DNA from: Salimicrobium humidisoli
GTDB taxonomy: Bacteria > Bacillota > Bacilli > Bacillales > Halobacillaceae
Direction: 5' to 3'
Length of the DNA stretch: 59,562 nt
Assembly (NCBI RefSeq): GCF_002295105.1
Contig: NZ_NSGH01000017.1
Location: forward strand, 1 to 59,562
The position numbers and the translations under genes are program-made. The notes beneath the pieces were generated by a model. The model searched no databases. It was not told the origin of the DNA and saw only the letters and a program-made list of their open reading frames with translations. Shown here in pieces: positions 51,616-59,435 of this stretch. Each line of letters starts with the position of its first letter. The first letter of the stretch is position 1.

Positions 51616-51852
51616 AAAAAAAGCCCCCACGTCGTAAAGAGACGTGGGGGCGCCGCGCGGTACCACTCTTTTAGCCTTAAGGCCACTTGATCGGATAACG
51701 GGGTCCATCCCGGCGGCAGAGCTACTTACGTTCACTCCCGCACCTCAGAAGTCCGGTTCTTCCATCGTTTTTTGCCGGGCTCCCACCATCCCCGGTTCGC
51801 TGTTGAAAAAACAGAATAGATTACTCTCTTCATCAAAGGTGATATGTTATTA
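51616..51852 (-). promoter_or_regulatory. T-box riboswitch of argS
   Basis: Minus-strand leader with the T-box AGAGTGGTACCGCG (plus 51656-51669), AG-rich Stem I elements (GAAGAGAGTAA, GGATGGTGGGAG) and a terminator GCCCCCACGTC / GACGTGGGGGC followed by seven Ts (plus 51616-51651). A CGA arginine triplet at the 3' side of Stem I (plus 51765-51767) is a possible specifier. Uncharged tRNA-Arg should stabilise the antiterminator and permit argS transcription. Confidence 0.92.
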
Positions 51853-51858
51853 TTAGAA

Positions 51859-51887
51859 AACATAGCATAAGAAGAAAAGTAAATCAA
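51859..51887 (-). promoter_or_regulatory. argS promoter
   Basis: Minus strand TTGATT, 17-base spacer, TATGTT (plus 51882-51887 and 51859-51864). Confidence 0.5.
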
Positions 51888-51943
51888 TAATCGGATTAAA
51901 AATGAAGGTGCAGGGAAAAGACAAAGTAGAGGTGAAGATTTCT

Positions 51944-52270
51944 ATGGAAAAGTTACAGACGATTACAGAAGCCAGACAAATAATTTCCGAAGAGAAACTG
52001 TCGCTGGTGTATATTTCCCAGCCGACCTGTTCTGTCTGCCATAGCCTGAAACCGCAGGTGGAAGAGTTGCTTGAGAGCTATTCGGAAGTAAAAGCGATTC
52101 ACCTGGATGCAACTGAAATTCCGGAGGTATCCGGAGAATTTCAAGTGTTTACGGTACCTGTGGTACTGGTCTATTCAGAAGGAAGAGAACTTATAAGAGA
52201 AGCACGTTTCGTACCGGTGGGAGAACTGGATTATCAGCTGAATAAATTGCAGGATGCCATGAACGCATAA
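51944..52270 (+). CDS. Thioredoxin-like protein (CSVC)
   Basis: 108 residues with a thioredoxin fold: LVYISQPTCSVCHSLKPQVE holds the CxxC pair (Cys-Ser-Val-Cys), VKAIHLDATEIPEVSGEF the second strand-helix unit and FTVPVVLVYSEGREL the cis-Pro loop. The non-classical CSVC and Bacillaceae relatives of YtpP/YdfQ kind suggest a thiol reductase or monothiol-type carrier, not main thioredoxin (WCGPC). GAGGTG is nine bases before ATG 51944. Divergent from argS; a terminator follows. Confidence 0.85.
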   Translation: MEKLQTITEARQIISEEKLSLVYISQPTCSVCHSLKPQVEELLESYSEVKAIHLDATEIPEVSGEFQVFTVPVVLVYSEGRELIREARFVPVGELDYQLNKLQDAMNA

Positions 52271-52306
52271 GAAGAGCCGCTCTCCAAAAGAACGGCTCTT
52301 CTTTAT
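52269..52306. terminator. Bidirectional terminator
   Basis: AAGAAGAGCCG / CGGCTCTTCTT between convergent genes. Confidence 0.78.
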
Positions 52307-52311
52307 CATTG

Positions 52312-53412
52312 CTACACTTTTCTCGGAATCCATCCCGGAACACTCATGATTTTTGACCACATCGGTTCGGGAATCACCAGCTCTTCCTGCGCTTCCATAT
52401 CCATTTCCGTAACTATGTGGTCTTCCTGTCCTTTTTCCACTTTCACAGCCCAGTCCGGGTCGATAAGAAGCTCTCTTCCTAAAGCCAGCAGTGGTACGGT
52501 TTCGAGTGCTTTTTCCGCATCTTCTTTTGTTCTTATTTCTCCGACGCCGACAAGAGGAAGGTCAGCCCCGATCTGGTCTCTGATCTGCCGAATGACGGAA
52601 CTTCCATCGCCTTCTTCCCGGATGGAAGACTGGTGGAAATCTCTCAGGGAAATATGAAGATAGTCCAGTCCTTTTTCGGTTAATTCGCTGACCAGTTTCA
52701 TCGTGTCTTCAAGCGTAATGCCGGGAGTGTGCGGTTCTTCAGGAGAAAAGCGGTATCCGGTGATGAAAGGGGCCCGGGCGTATTCCCGGACGGCCTGCTT
52801 CACCGCTTCCGTAACTTCTAACGGGAATGTCATACGCTGCCACACATCTCCGCCCCATTTATCGCTCCGGCGGTTCGAGTGAGGGGAGAAGAACTGCTGA
52901 AGCAGATATGTATTCGCTCCGTGAAGTTCGACTCCGTCAAACCCGGCTTCAATTGCCCGTCTCGTAGCCTGTTTGAAATCCTCGACTGTCTGTGAAACTT
53001 CTTCTGCAGTCATCTCTCTCGGAGTTGCTGCTCCTTCACGTTCGGAGGGGACGGCACTGGCCGATACCGGTGTTTCGTCCGGCAGGAGGTGTGGCGGGCT
53101 CATTCGTCCTCCGTGATAGATTTGCAGGATGGCTTTTGCTCCTTCTTCATGGATGACTTCTGCCAGTCGTTTCAGGCCCGGAATAAGTTCGTCACGGTCT
53201 ACTCCTATTTCTCCATCGAAGCCTTTACCCTGCGTATTTACGTTTGCGCAGGCCGTGATGACGGCACCGGTTCCACGTGATCTTCTTTTATAATAAGTCA
53301 GTTCTTTTTCGGATACCCGGCCGTCTTCTTCTGAGAGAAAATTTGTCATGGGGGCCAGGATCAGCCGGTTTTTCAACGTTACGCCCGAAGGCAGTGTATA
53401 TGAATCGAACAT
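52312..53412 (-). CDS. NADH-dependent flavin oxidoreductase (OYE family), second copy
   Basis: 366 residues. NRLILAPMTNFLSEEDGRV start, FDGVELHGANTYLLQQFFSP with the active-site His-Asn-type pair (HGAN), RSDKWGGDVWQRMTF, and the phosphate-site end VGVGEIRTKEDAEKAL...LALGRELLIDP. It belongs to the YqiG/alkene-reductase side of the Old Yellow Enzyme family and differs clearly from the copy at 6015 (HAAH there). Substrate unknown. AGGAGG precedes the ATG. Monocistronic. Confidence 0.88.
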   Translation of the reverse strand: MFDSYTLPSGVTLKNRLILAPMTNFLSEEDGRVSEKELTYYKRRSRGTGAVITACANVNTQGKGFDGEIGVDRDELIPGLKRLAEVIHEEGAKAILQIYHGGRMSPPHLLPDETPVSASAVPSEREGAATPREMTAEEVSQTVEDFKQATRRAIEAGFDGVELHGANTYLLQQFFSPHSNRRSDKWGGDVWQRMTFPLEVTEAVKQAVREYARAPFITGYRFSPEEPHTPGITLEDTMKLVSELTEKGLDYLHISLRDFHQSSIREEGDGSSVIRQIRDQIGADLPLVGVGEIRTKEDAEKALETVPLLALGRELLIDPDWAVKVEKGQEDHIVTEMDMEAQEELVIPEPMWSKIMSVPGWIPRKV

Positions 53413-53596
53413 TTCTGTTTCCTCCTTTGCTTTTATGAGTTTAACATTCGGAGAAAGGCAAGGTCTTTTAAATTGCTTTTATCATCCGTCATTAAACAGA
53501 TATTTATTCTGCTGAAGATTGTACGTGTTATTATTCCCGTACACTTCCGGAGCAGGCCGGATGAAACGAAATATATTTGAAGGGAGCAGTGGCAAA

Positions 53597-54223
53597 ATGG
53601 AACCATTTATACGCAGCGATCAATACCACTTCCTGAAACAGCAGCTCCGCCACATTGTTCAGACGAATGCACTTGTTAATGACAGAGAAATGGTCCGGAC
53701 AGTGCAGGGGCTGGCGATGGACAAGATGAAGGATGTTTTTCACGGTCTCACCGATCTGCAGAAAAGGCTGCTCGAAGGGATGACCGAACTTGAAGACCGG
53801 ACAGATATGGAAATGTTCGAAGCACGTATCCTCCCACTGGTCCATCCCTTTGAAATGCCGGAGGAAGGGGAGGTCAGAAGTCTGTTTCCGCACCTTTCCC
53901 GGGTGAAAACGCCCGTGCTCGGGACCGGCGTGGACCGGCGTGATCTGACTTACGTAAGCTGGTTCGACCCGGGACTCGACAGAAAATTCATTGTAACGTA
54001 CAGAGAGGGCGTCCTGACGGGTATGGAAGGGTCCTTCACTTACAGTGGACGGAAAAACATGTGTGTTATCTGTCGCGAACATGAGTATGTCGGGCTTTTT
54101 GTTACAGATGCTACGGCATACAAAAGAAAAGGAAATTACGTCTGCAAAGACAGCATTACGTGTAACCGGAATATAACAGACCAAAAACACCTTCATAAAT
54201 TCATGGACGACATAAAAAGATAG
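53597..54223 (+). CDS. FusB/FusC-family EF-G-binding protein
   Basis: 208 residues. The N-terminal helical part (VNDREMVRTVQGLAMDKM) and the C-terminal four-Cys zinc finger (MCVICREHEYVGLF then KGNYVCKDSITCNRNITDQ) match staphylococcal FusB, which binds EF-G and frees stalled EF-G:ribosome complexes, giving fusidic acid resistance. Chromosomal relatives are common in Bacillales and are probably housekeeping rescue factors. GAAGGGAG supports ATG 53597 over upstream in-frame ATGs at 53519 and 53561. The terminator starts within its last codons. Confidence 0.88.
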   Translation: MEPFIRSDQYHFLKQQLRHIVQTNALVNDREMVRTVQGLAMDKMKDVFHGLTDLQKRLLEGMTELEDRTDMEMFEARILPLVHPFEMPEEGEVRSLFPHLSRVKTPVLGTGVDRRDLTYVSWFDPGLDRKFIVTYREGVLTGMEGSFTYSGRKNMCVICREHEYVGLFVTDATAYKRKGNYVCKDSITCNRNITDQKHLHKFMDDIKR

Positions 54224-54252
54224 GAGACGCTGTCTTTTTATGTCGTCTTTTT
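54206..54252 (+). terminator. Terminator overlapping the FusB-type gene end
   Basis: GACGACATAAAAAGA / TCTTTTTATGTCGTC, 15 bp, followed by TTTTT; the 5' arm encodes the final residues. Confidence 0.82.
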
Positions 54253-54268
54253 GCGAAATTTTTCTTTC

Positions 54269-54297
54269 TTGAATTTTCCGAATTTTTTATTTATACT
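54269..54297 (+). promoter_or_regulatory. Promoter of the acyl-CoA operon
   Basis: TTGAAT (54269-54274), 17-base spacer, TATACT (54292-54297). Confidence 0.7.
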
Positions 54298-54300
54298 TTA

Positions 54301-54320
54301 CATACCAACTGGTTAGTATG
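54301..54320 (+). promoter_or_regulatory. Candidate TetR operator
   Basis: CATACCAACTGGTTAGTATG is a 20-base dyad (16 positions symmetric) starting four bases after the -10 and ending just before the ribosome site. Its place and form fit the TetR/FadR-type repressor encoded at 56348 in the same operon. Confidence 0.6.
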
Positions 54321-54335
54321 CGAGGAGGAGAAATG

Positions 54336-55565
54336 ATGGATTTTTCATATAATGAAAAAACGAAAGAGTACCGGAAGGCCGTGCGTTCATTCATGCAGGA
54401 ATATGTCTACCCGAACGAAAAAGTGTTTGCCGAACAGCTGAATGCCCAGCCTGACCGATGGAGCGGGATTCCGCCAATCATTGAAGAACTGAAGAAGAAA
54501 GCCCGATCGCTCGGACTGTGGAACCTTTTCCTCCCGGATGAAGAGATCGGGGGAGGACTCACCAACCTGGAATATGCACCTTTATGCGAAGAAATGGGAA
54601 AATCGATGTTAGCTCCGGAAATCTTCAACTGTAACGCACCGGACACAGGAAATATGGAACTGTTGTCTATGTATGGTTCCCGGGAGCAGAAAAAGAAATG
54701 GCTGGAACCTCTTCTTGCCGGGGAGACCCGTTCCTGTTTTGCGATGACCGAGCCGGATGTCGCTTCTTCGGATGCGACGAATATCTCTTCCAGCATCGAG
54801 AAGAAGGGTGACTCCTATATTATAAACGGCACGAAATGGTGGTCGACCGGAGCGATGGATCCGAGGTGTTCTTTCGCTATATTTATGGGCAAGACGGATA
54901 CAGAAGCTCCGAGACACAAACAGCAGTCGATGATTATTGTGCCTATGGATGCAGAAGGGGTGTCTGTGAAGCGTCCGTTGAATGTCTTCGGCTATGATCA
55001 TGCCCCGCACGGGCACGCGGAAATCGAGTTTACGAATGTAGAGGTGCCGAAAGAAAACCTGATTCTCGGCGAAGGACGCGGTTTTGAGATAGCCCAGGGA
55101 AGGCTCGGCCCGGGGAGGATCCACCATTGTATGAGACTGATCGGAGCTGCAGAAAGGGCGCTTGAAGATCTGTGCAGACGCGTCCGTCACAGGGAAGCAT
55201 TTCACCGCCCACTGGCTGAACAGGGAGTGATACGCGAATGGATCGCCGACTCCAGAACGGAACTTGAACAGGCAAGGTTACTGACTCTTCATGCAGCCTG
55301 GCAGATGGACAAAGTGGGAAACAAAGAAGCGAAAGCAGCGATAGCTATGATCAAAGTCACGGCTCCTTCGATGGCGCTCAACGTTATTGACCGAGCTATC
55401 CAGGCTCACGGGGGAGCAGGCGTCAGTGACGATTTCACACTGGCCATGAATTATGCGAATGCCCGGACGCTCCGGCTCGCAGACGGACCGGATGAAGTTC
55501 ACAAAAGACAGATTGCAAAAATGGAACTCTCTAAATACGAGGAGGATGGATATGCACGTACTTGA
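54336..55565 (+). CDS. Acyl-CoA dehydrogenase, ACAD10/11-like
   Basis: 409 residues. [17 protein letters not shown] and [14 protein letters not shown] (FAD and substrate contacts), [19 protein letters not shown], and the C-terminal [15 protein letters not shown] with [20 protein letters not shown]. The ADGPDEVH end and GRIHHCMR block are shared with the dehydrogenase half of ACAD10/ACAD11 and with LvaC of Pseudomonas levulinate use, which act after phosphorylation of a 4-hydroxyacyl-CoA. AGGAGG is seven bases before ATG 54336 (ATG 54333 is possible). First gene of a six-gene operon; overlaps the SDR start by 14 bases. Confidence 0.9.
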   Translation: MDFSYNEKTKEYRKAVRSFMQEYVYPNEKVFAEQLNAQPDRWSGIPPIIEELKKKARSLGLWNLFLPDEEIGGGLTNLEYAPLCEEMGKSMLAPEIFNCNAPDTGNMELLSMYGSREQKKKWLEPLLAGETRSCFAMTEPDVASSDATNISSSIEKKGDSYIINGTKWWSTGAMDPRCSFAIFMGKTDTEAPRHKQQSMIIVPMDAEGVSVKRPLNVFGYDHAPHGHAEIEFTNVEVPKENLILGEGRGFEIAQGRLGPGRIHHCMRLIGAAERALEDLCRRVRHREAFHRPLAEQGVIREWIADSRTELEQARLLTLHAAWQMDKVGNKEAKAAIAMIKVTAPSMALNVIDRAIQAHGGAGVSDDFTLAMNYANARTLRLADGPDEVHKRQIAKMELSKYEEDGYART

Positions 55566-56331
55566 TTATTTTAAGCTGGAAGGGAAGACCGTTGTCATCA
55601 CGGGAGGAGGAAGAGGTCTCGGAGCACAGCTCGCCGAAGGTATGGCTGAAGCGGGAGCTGATGTTGTGTTATGTTCGAGAAAACTAGAAAATTGCGAAGA
55701 GAAAGCATCCGAACTGACAGAAAATTATGGAGTGAGGACGCTGGCACTCGAATGTGACGTAACCGACGAAGACAGTGTGAGGGGCGTCATTGAGAAAGTG
55801 AAGGACGAATTCGGAACGCTTGATGTGTTAATCAATAATAGCGGGGCTACGTGGGGAGCACCCGTTCTTGATATGCCTACGGAAGCTTTTCAGAAGGTGA
55901 TGAATGTTAACGTTACCGGTACGTTTCTGATGAGCAGGGAAGCTGCCAAAGTTATGAAACAGCAGCAGTCGGGTAAAATTATAAACCTGTCCTCAGTGGC
56001 AGGATTCGGTGGGGCCGATTCGAGATTTATGGATACCATCGGCTATAATACGAGCAAGGGAGCAGTGAATACGTTCACAAAAGATCTGGCTGTGAAACTT
56101 GCGGGAGACAATATCCAGGTGAATGCAATCGCTCCCGGGTTCTTCCCTACGAAAATGTCCGAAGGCCTTCTCTCGATGAATGGGGAATACATTCTGGATC
56201 AGACCCCGATGAAGCGTTTCGGAAAAGAAGGGGAATTAAAAGGCGCAGCGCTTTTTCTGGCATCCGGCGCCTCTGACTACGTGACGGGAGATATTCTCAC
56301 AGTCGACGGGGGGATGCACGCAACTTGTTAA
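55552..56331 (+). CDS. SDR family oxidoreductase
   Basis: 259 residues. Cofactor motif [10 protein letters not shown] (about 17), NNSGATWG, catalytic Ser in [11 protein letters not shown], and YNTSKGAV (YxxxK pair), then [14 protein letters not shown] classical NAD(P)-dependent short-chain dehydrogenase, of the gluconate-5-dehydrogenase/3-oxoacyl-reductase-like kind, expected to oxidise a hydroxyacyl or alcohol intermediate. Two ATGs exist; 55552 is preferred, six bases behind AGGAGG. It overlaps the end of the acyl-CoA dehydrogenase gene. Confidence 0.9.
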   Translation: MHVLDYFKLEGKTVVITGGGRGLGAQLAEGMAEAGADVVLCSRKLENCEEKASELTENYGVRTLALECDVTDEDSVRGVIEKVKDEFGTLDVLINNSGATWGAPVLDMPTEAFQKVMNVNVTGTFLMSREAAKVMKQQQSGKIINLSSVAGFGGADSRFMDTIGYNTSKGAVNTFTKDLAVKLAGDNIQVNAIAPGFFPTKMSEGLLSMNGEYILDQTPMKRFGKEGELKGAALFLASGASDYVTGDILTVDGGMHATC

Positions 56332-56347
56332 AAAGGAGGAAGCAGGC

Positions 56348-56920
56348 GTGAAAGGAAAGATTACCGAAACAAGCATTTCACTTTTCGGCCAAAAAGGCTT
56401 CAAGGAAACTTCTATACAGGAAATCGTCGATCATCTCGGTCTTACGAAAGGCACATTCTACTATTATTTCAAAAACAAAGAAGAAGTTCTCGTTCAGATT
56501 CATGAACGATTCATTGATGATTTACTTGAAAAACAGGAAAAAATTTTGAAAAGCAGCCTTCGCCCGGAGGAGAAACTGCGCGAGCTTGTCAGGATGATGA
56601 TCGAAAATATCCGTGCAAGTGTAAACAGTGCCATGATTTTTTTCCGGGAAATGCGGCACTTAAGCGAAGGAAAATTGTTATACGTGAGGCAGAAACGGGA
56701 TTTATTTCAGCAGAATATCGAAAAGCTTGTGCAGGAAGGTATAGAAGAAGGAGCATTTCGCACTGATCTTCGGGCGGACATGATCTCCTATTTCATTCTC
56801 GGCATGGCGAACTGGAGCTATTTCTGGTATGAGCCGGAAGGAGAAGTGTCGGAAGAACATCTGGCGGATATATATACAGCTATTTTATTACAGGGTCTGG
56901 AATCGAAAGAGAAGGAGTGA
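56348..56920 (+). CDS. TetR/AcrR-family repressor
   Basis: 190 residues. N-terminal helix-turn-helix FKETSIQEIVDHLGLTKGTF then YYYFKNKEEVLVQIHERF (about 18-50) and a helical ligand domain. The form is close to FadR/PfmR-type regulators that release DNA on binding long acyl-CoA. It lies inside the operon it probably controls; the dyad at 54301-54320 is the likely operator. Start GTG 56348 behind AGGAAG. Its TGA overlaps an upstream in-frame GTG of the next gene. Confidence 0.9.
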   Translation: MKGKITETSISLFGQKGFKETSIQEIVDHLGLTKGTFYYYFKNKEEVLVQIHERFIDDLLEKQEKILKSSLRPEEKLRELVRMMIENIRASVNSAMIFFREMRHLSEGKLLYVRQKRDLFQQNIEKLVQEGIEEGAFRTDLRADMISYFILGMANWSYFWYEPEGEVSEEHLADIYTAILLQGLESKEKE

Positions 56921-56925
56921 GGGAC

Positions 56926-57336
56926 ATGCACGAACATGATATTAAAGTGAGATTTTCGGAAACGGATCAGCTGGGACACGTAAATAACAACAATTATTTC
57001 ATATATATGGAGGAAGCAAGAATACATTTCTTCGACTATCTCGACCTGATCGGGGATGGAGAATGGAAGTTCGTTGTAGCTTCCGTAAAGTGCGACTTCG
57101 TTAAACAGCTGTACTTCGGTCAGTCGATTACGATTAAAAGTTTTGTGACGAAAATAGGGAACTCCAGTTTCCATTTGAAGCAGAACATGTATGAGAAAGA
57201 AAGTGGAGAACTTGTAGCGGAAGGGGATTCTGTAGTAGTCCAGTACGATTTCAAGGCGGAAGCAAGCGAGAAGATGTCCGAATGGATGAAGAACCAGCTT
57301 GCTTCCTGTCAGTTTGAAACTGCAGAAGGGAGATGA
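56926..57336 (+). CDS. Acyl-CoA thioesterase (hotdog, 4HBT type)
   Basis: 136 residues. VRFSETDQLGHVNNNNYFIY is the hotdog active-site motif (acid plus GHVNN), followed by EARIHFFDYLDL and KCDFVKQLYFGQSITI. The family hydrolyses acyl-CoA to free CoA and acid. In this operon it could drain overloaded CoA intermediates. AAGGAG is eight bases before ATG 56926; the earlier GTG 56917 overlaps that site. Tightly packed with its neighbours. Confidence 0.9.
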   Translation: MHEHDIKVRFSETDQLGHVNNNNYFIYMEEARIHFFDYLDLIGDGEWKFVVASVKCDFVKQLYFGQSITIKSFVTKIGNSSFHLKQNMYEKESGELVAEGDSVVVQYDFKAEASEKMSEWMKNQLASCQFETAEGR

Positions 57337-57340
57337 CTGT

Positions 57341-58408
57341 ATGGACACTCGCGAAGTAAGAAAAGGAGAGGAACTGGAGAAAGAAGTTCTTGATGAATAC
57401 TTGAGAAGTACGTTCACAGACCTTCCTGAATCCCCTTTAAACATCCGGCAGTTCGGTGCGGGGCATTCCAACCTTACGTATGAACTGAAAATCGGAGACT
57501 GGGAAGCCGTACTGCGAAGACCGCCAAAAGGGCCTCTCCCTCCCAAAGCCCACGACATGGAGAGGGAGTATAAAGTCATCAAAGCGGTCCATCCTTTTTT
57601 CCCTCTTGCGCCTGAACCGATGGCTTTTAAGGAAGAAGAATTGATTGGAAAACCCTTTTTTATAATGGAAAGGAAATCGGGGATCGTTTACGATACCGAA
57701 TGGCCGGAAGGAGTCACGCCATCGCCGGAACTTGCGAAGGATATTTCCCGGGAAATGGTCGACCGCCTGGTTGAACTTCACTCCATTGATTATACGGAGA
57801 CTTCTCTGAAAAATATGGTTAAACCCGAAGGATTTATGGGAAGACAGGTAGAGGGGTGGATCAGGAGATATGAGAAAGCTCACACCGAAGATGTGAAAGA
57901 AGGGAACGAGCTGAAGAAGTGGCTCGTGGAAAACATACCGGAAAATGAAGAGAGTGCCATCATTCATTATGATTATAAACTCAATAACGCCATGTTTTCT
58001 CACGACAACCCGTCGAAGATGACCGGGCTGTTTGACTGGGAAATGACCACTGTCGGAGATCCTCTTGCAGATCTCGGGGCGGCCATGAGTTACTGGATGG
58101 AGGCAGGGGATTCTTCAGAGTTGAAAGAAGGACTCGGAAAACCCCCGCTTACGACAGCAGAAGGTTTCTACACAAGACAGGAATTTATGGACAGATACGC
58201 GGAGAAAAGCGGACGCGATTTAAACAACATGAATTTTTACCTGGCTTTCGCCTACTTCAAACTCGCGGGGATCGTCCAGCAAATTTATTTCAGATACAAA
58301 CAGGGACAGACGGATGATCCGCGTTTCAGGCACATGAATCATTTTGTAAATAAACTTATGGATCAGGCTGCCGTGCAGGCAGGTATTACTGAAAAAAGAG
58401 AGGGATAA
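57341..58408 (+). CDS. APH-type phosphotransferase, ACAD10/11 kinase-like
   Basis: 355 residues. RQFGAGHSNLTYELK (nucleotide loop), VLRRPPKGPLPPKAHDMERE, kinase catalytic motif IIHYDYKLNNAMF (His209, Asp211, Asn216) and metal motif LFDWEMTTVGDPLADLG (Asp232). The LRRPPKG..AHDMERE and FDWE..GDPLADLG blocks are those of the kinase half of ACAD10/ACAD11 and of LvaA, which phosphorylate the 4-hydroxyl of 4-hydroxyacyl-CoA. It is not an aminoglycoside-resistance gene. Start 57341 behind GAAGGGAG, four bases after the thioesterase stop. Confidence 0.9.
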   Translation: MDTREVRKGEELEKEVLDEYLRSTFTDLPESPLNIRQFGAGHSNLTYELKIGDWEAVLRRPPKGPLPPKAHDMEREYKVIKAVHPFFPLAPEPMAFKEEELIGKPFFIMERKSGIVYDTEWPEGVTPSPELAKDISREMVDRLVELHSIDYTETSLKNMVKPEGFMGRQVEGWIRRYEKAHTEDVKEGNELKKWLVENIPENEESAIIHYDYKLNNAMFSHDNPSKMTGLFDWEMTTVGDPLADLGAAMSYWMEAGDSSELKEGLGKPPLTTAEGFYTRQEFMDRYAEKSGRDLNNMNFYLAFAYFKLAGIVQQIYFRYKQGQTDDPRFRHMNHFVNKLMDQAAVQAGITEKREG

Positions 58409-58411
58409 ATT

Positions 58412-59386
58412 ATGAAAGCTATACAATTCAAAGAATACGGAGAGGCGGACGTTTTAAACGAAGTCGACGTCGAGATGCCCGAACCGGGAGATAACGAAGT
58501 GCAGATCGAAGTGAAAGCGATCGGGGTCAACTTTGCTGATACTGCACGTCGCCGCGGCCAGTATGTTGTTCCTACCCCGCTCCCTTTCGTACCGGGGGCA
58601 GAGGTCGCCGGTGTTGTAAGTAAAAAAGGGAAAAGCGTCACAAATGTTGAAGAAGGGGACCGGATCGTTACCCTGGTAGAATCAGGCGGGTACAGCGAAT
58701 ACGTTACCGCAAACGCTTCTTCGGTCGTACCTGTACCGGAAGGAGTGGAAGATGAACAGGCAGTAGCTCTGTTGCTTCAAGGTCTTACCGCTTATCATCT
58801 GATCAGCACGATGGGCCGTATGGAAAAGGGGGAAACGATTCTCGTCCACGCGGCAGCCGGTGGAGTAGGAATGATTGCGGTGCAGCTGGCTAAGCATTTT
58901 CAGGCCGGGAAGGTTATCGCTACTGCCAGTTCCGAAGAGAAACTGAAGTTCGCCAAAGATTTGGGAGCAGATGCAGGAATCGACTATACGAAAGAAGACT
59001 GGCAGCAGGACGTTGTTGACGAAACCGGCGGGAAAGGCGTGGATGTCGCGCTCGAAATGGCCGGAGGTGACGTTTTCACAGAAACGCTGAAGACGATGCG
59101 TGCCTTTGGTCGCGTACTTACTTACGGTGCAGCAAGCGGCGAACCGCCTCAGTTGAACGCAGCCGGTCTCATGGGACGCAATCTTTCCGTTATAGGATTT
59201 TTCCTTCCACAAATTATGAAATATCCGGAACTGGTTCAAAAAAGTATGAAAGAACTGCTGACTCTTGTACAGCAGGGAGAGCTGAAACTTCACATCGGAG
59301 GAGTGTACAAGCTTAGTGAAGCGCCGCAGGCTCACAAAGATCTCGAAAACAGAAAGACAAAAGGAAAGCTGGTACTGAAACCTTAA
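58412..59386 (+). CDS. Quinone oxidoreductase (zinc-free MDR)
   Basis: 324 residues. MKAIQFKEYGEADVLNEVDV start, GVNFADTARRRGQY, VPGAEVAGVVSKKGKSV, NADPH fold VHAAAGGVGMIAVQLAKHF and the C-terminal EAPQAHKDLENRKTKGKLVL are Qor-like. No structural-zinc cysteines. It would reduce a quinone or an enoyl/enone intermediate with NADPH. Last gene of the operon, three bases after the kinase gene; a terminator follows. Confidence 0.92.
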   Translation: MKAIQFKEYGEADVLNEVDVEMPEPGDNEVQIEVKAIGVNFADTARRRGQYVVPTPLPFVPGAEVAGVVSKKGKSVTNVEEGDRIVTLVESGGYSEYVTANASSVVPVPEGVEDEQAVALLLQGLTAYHLISTMGRMEKGETILVHAAAGGVGMIAVQLAKHFQAGKVIATASSEEKLKFAKDLGADAGIDYTKEDWQQDVVDETGGKGVDVALEMAGGDVFTETLKTMRAFGRVLTYGAASGEPPQLNAAGLMGRNLSVIGFFLPQIMKYPELVQKSMKELLTLVQQGELKLHIGGVYKLSEAPQAHKDLENRKTKGKLVLKP

Positions 59387-59399
59387 TAACGTGGATACG

Positions 59400-59433
59400 A
59401 AAGCTGTCGGGGACCTCTCCGGCAGCTTTTTTA
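59400..59433 (+). terminator. Operon terminator
   Basis: AAAGCTG..CGG..GA / TC..CCG..CAGCTTT with six Ts after. Confidence 0.75.
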
Positions 59434-59435
59434 AT

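Noticed and set aside
53597-54223. Acquired fusidic acid resistance gene
   Set aside because: The gene shows native-looking composition and stands alone without mobile sequences; chromosomal FusB relatives are common in Bacillales.
57341-58408. Aminoglycoside resistance gene
   Set aside because: The sequence blocks and the operon are those of the ACAD10/11-type kinase; resistance enzymes differ and would not sit among acyl-CoA genes.
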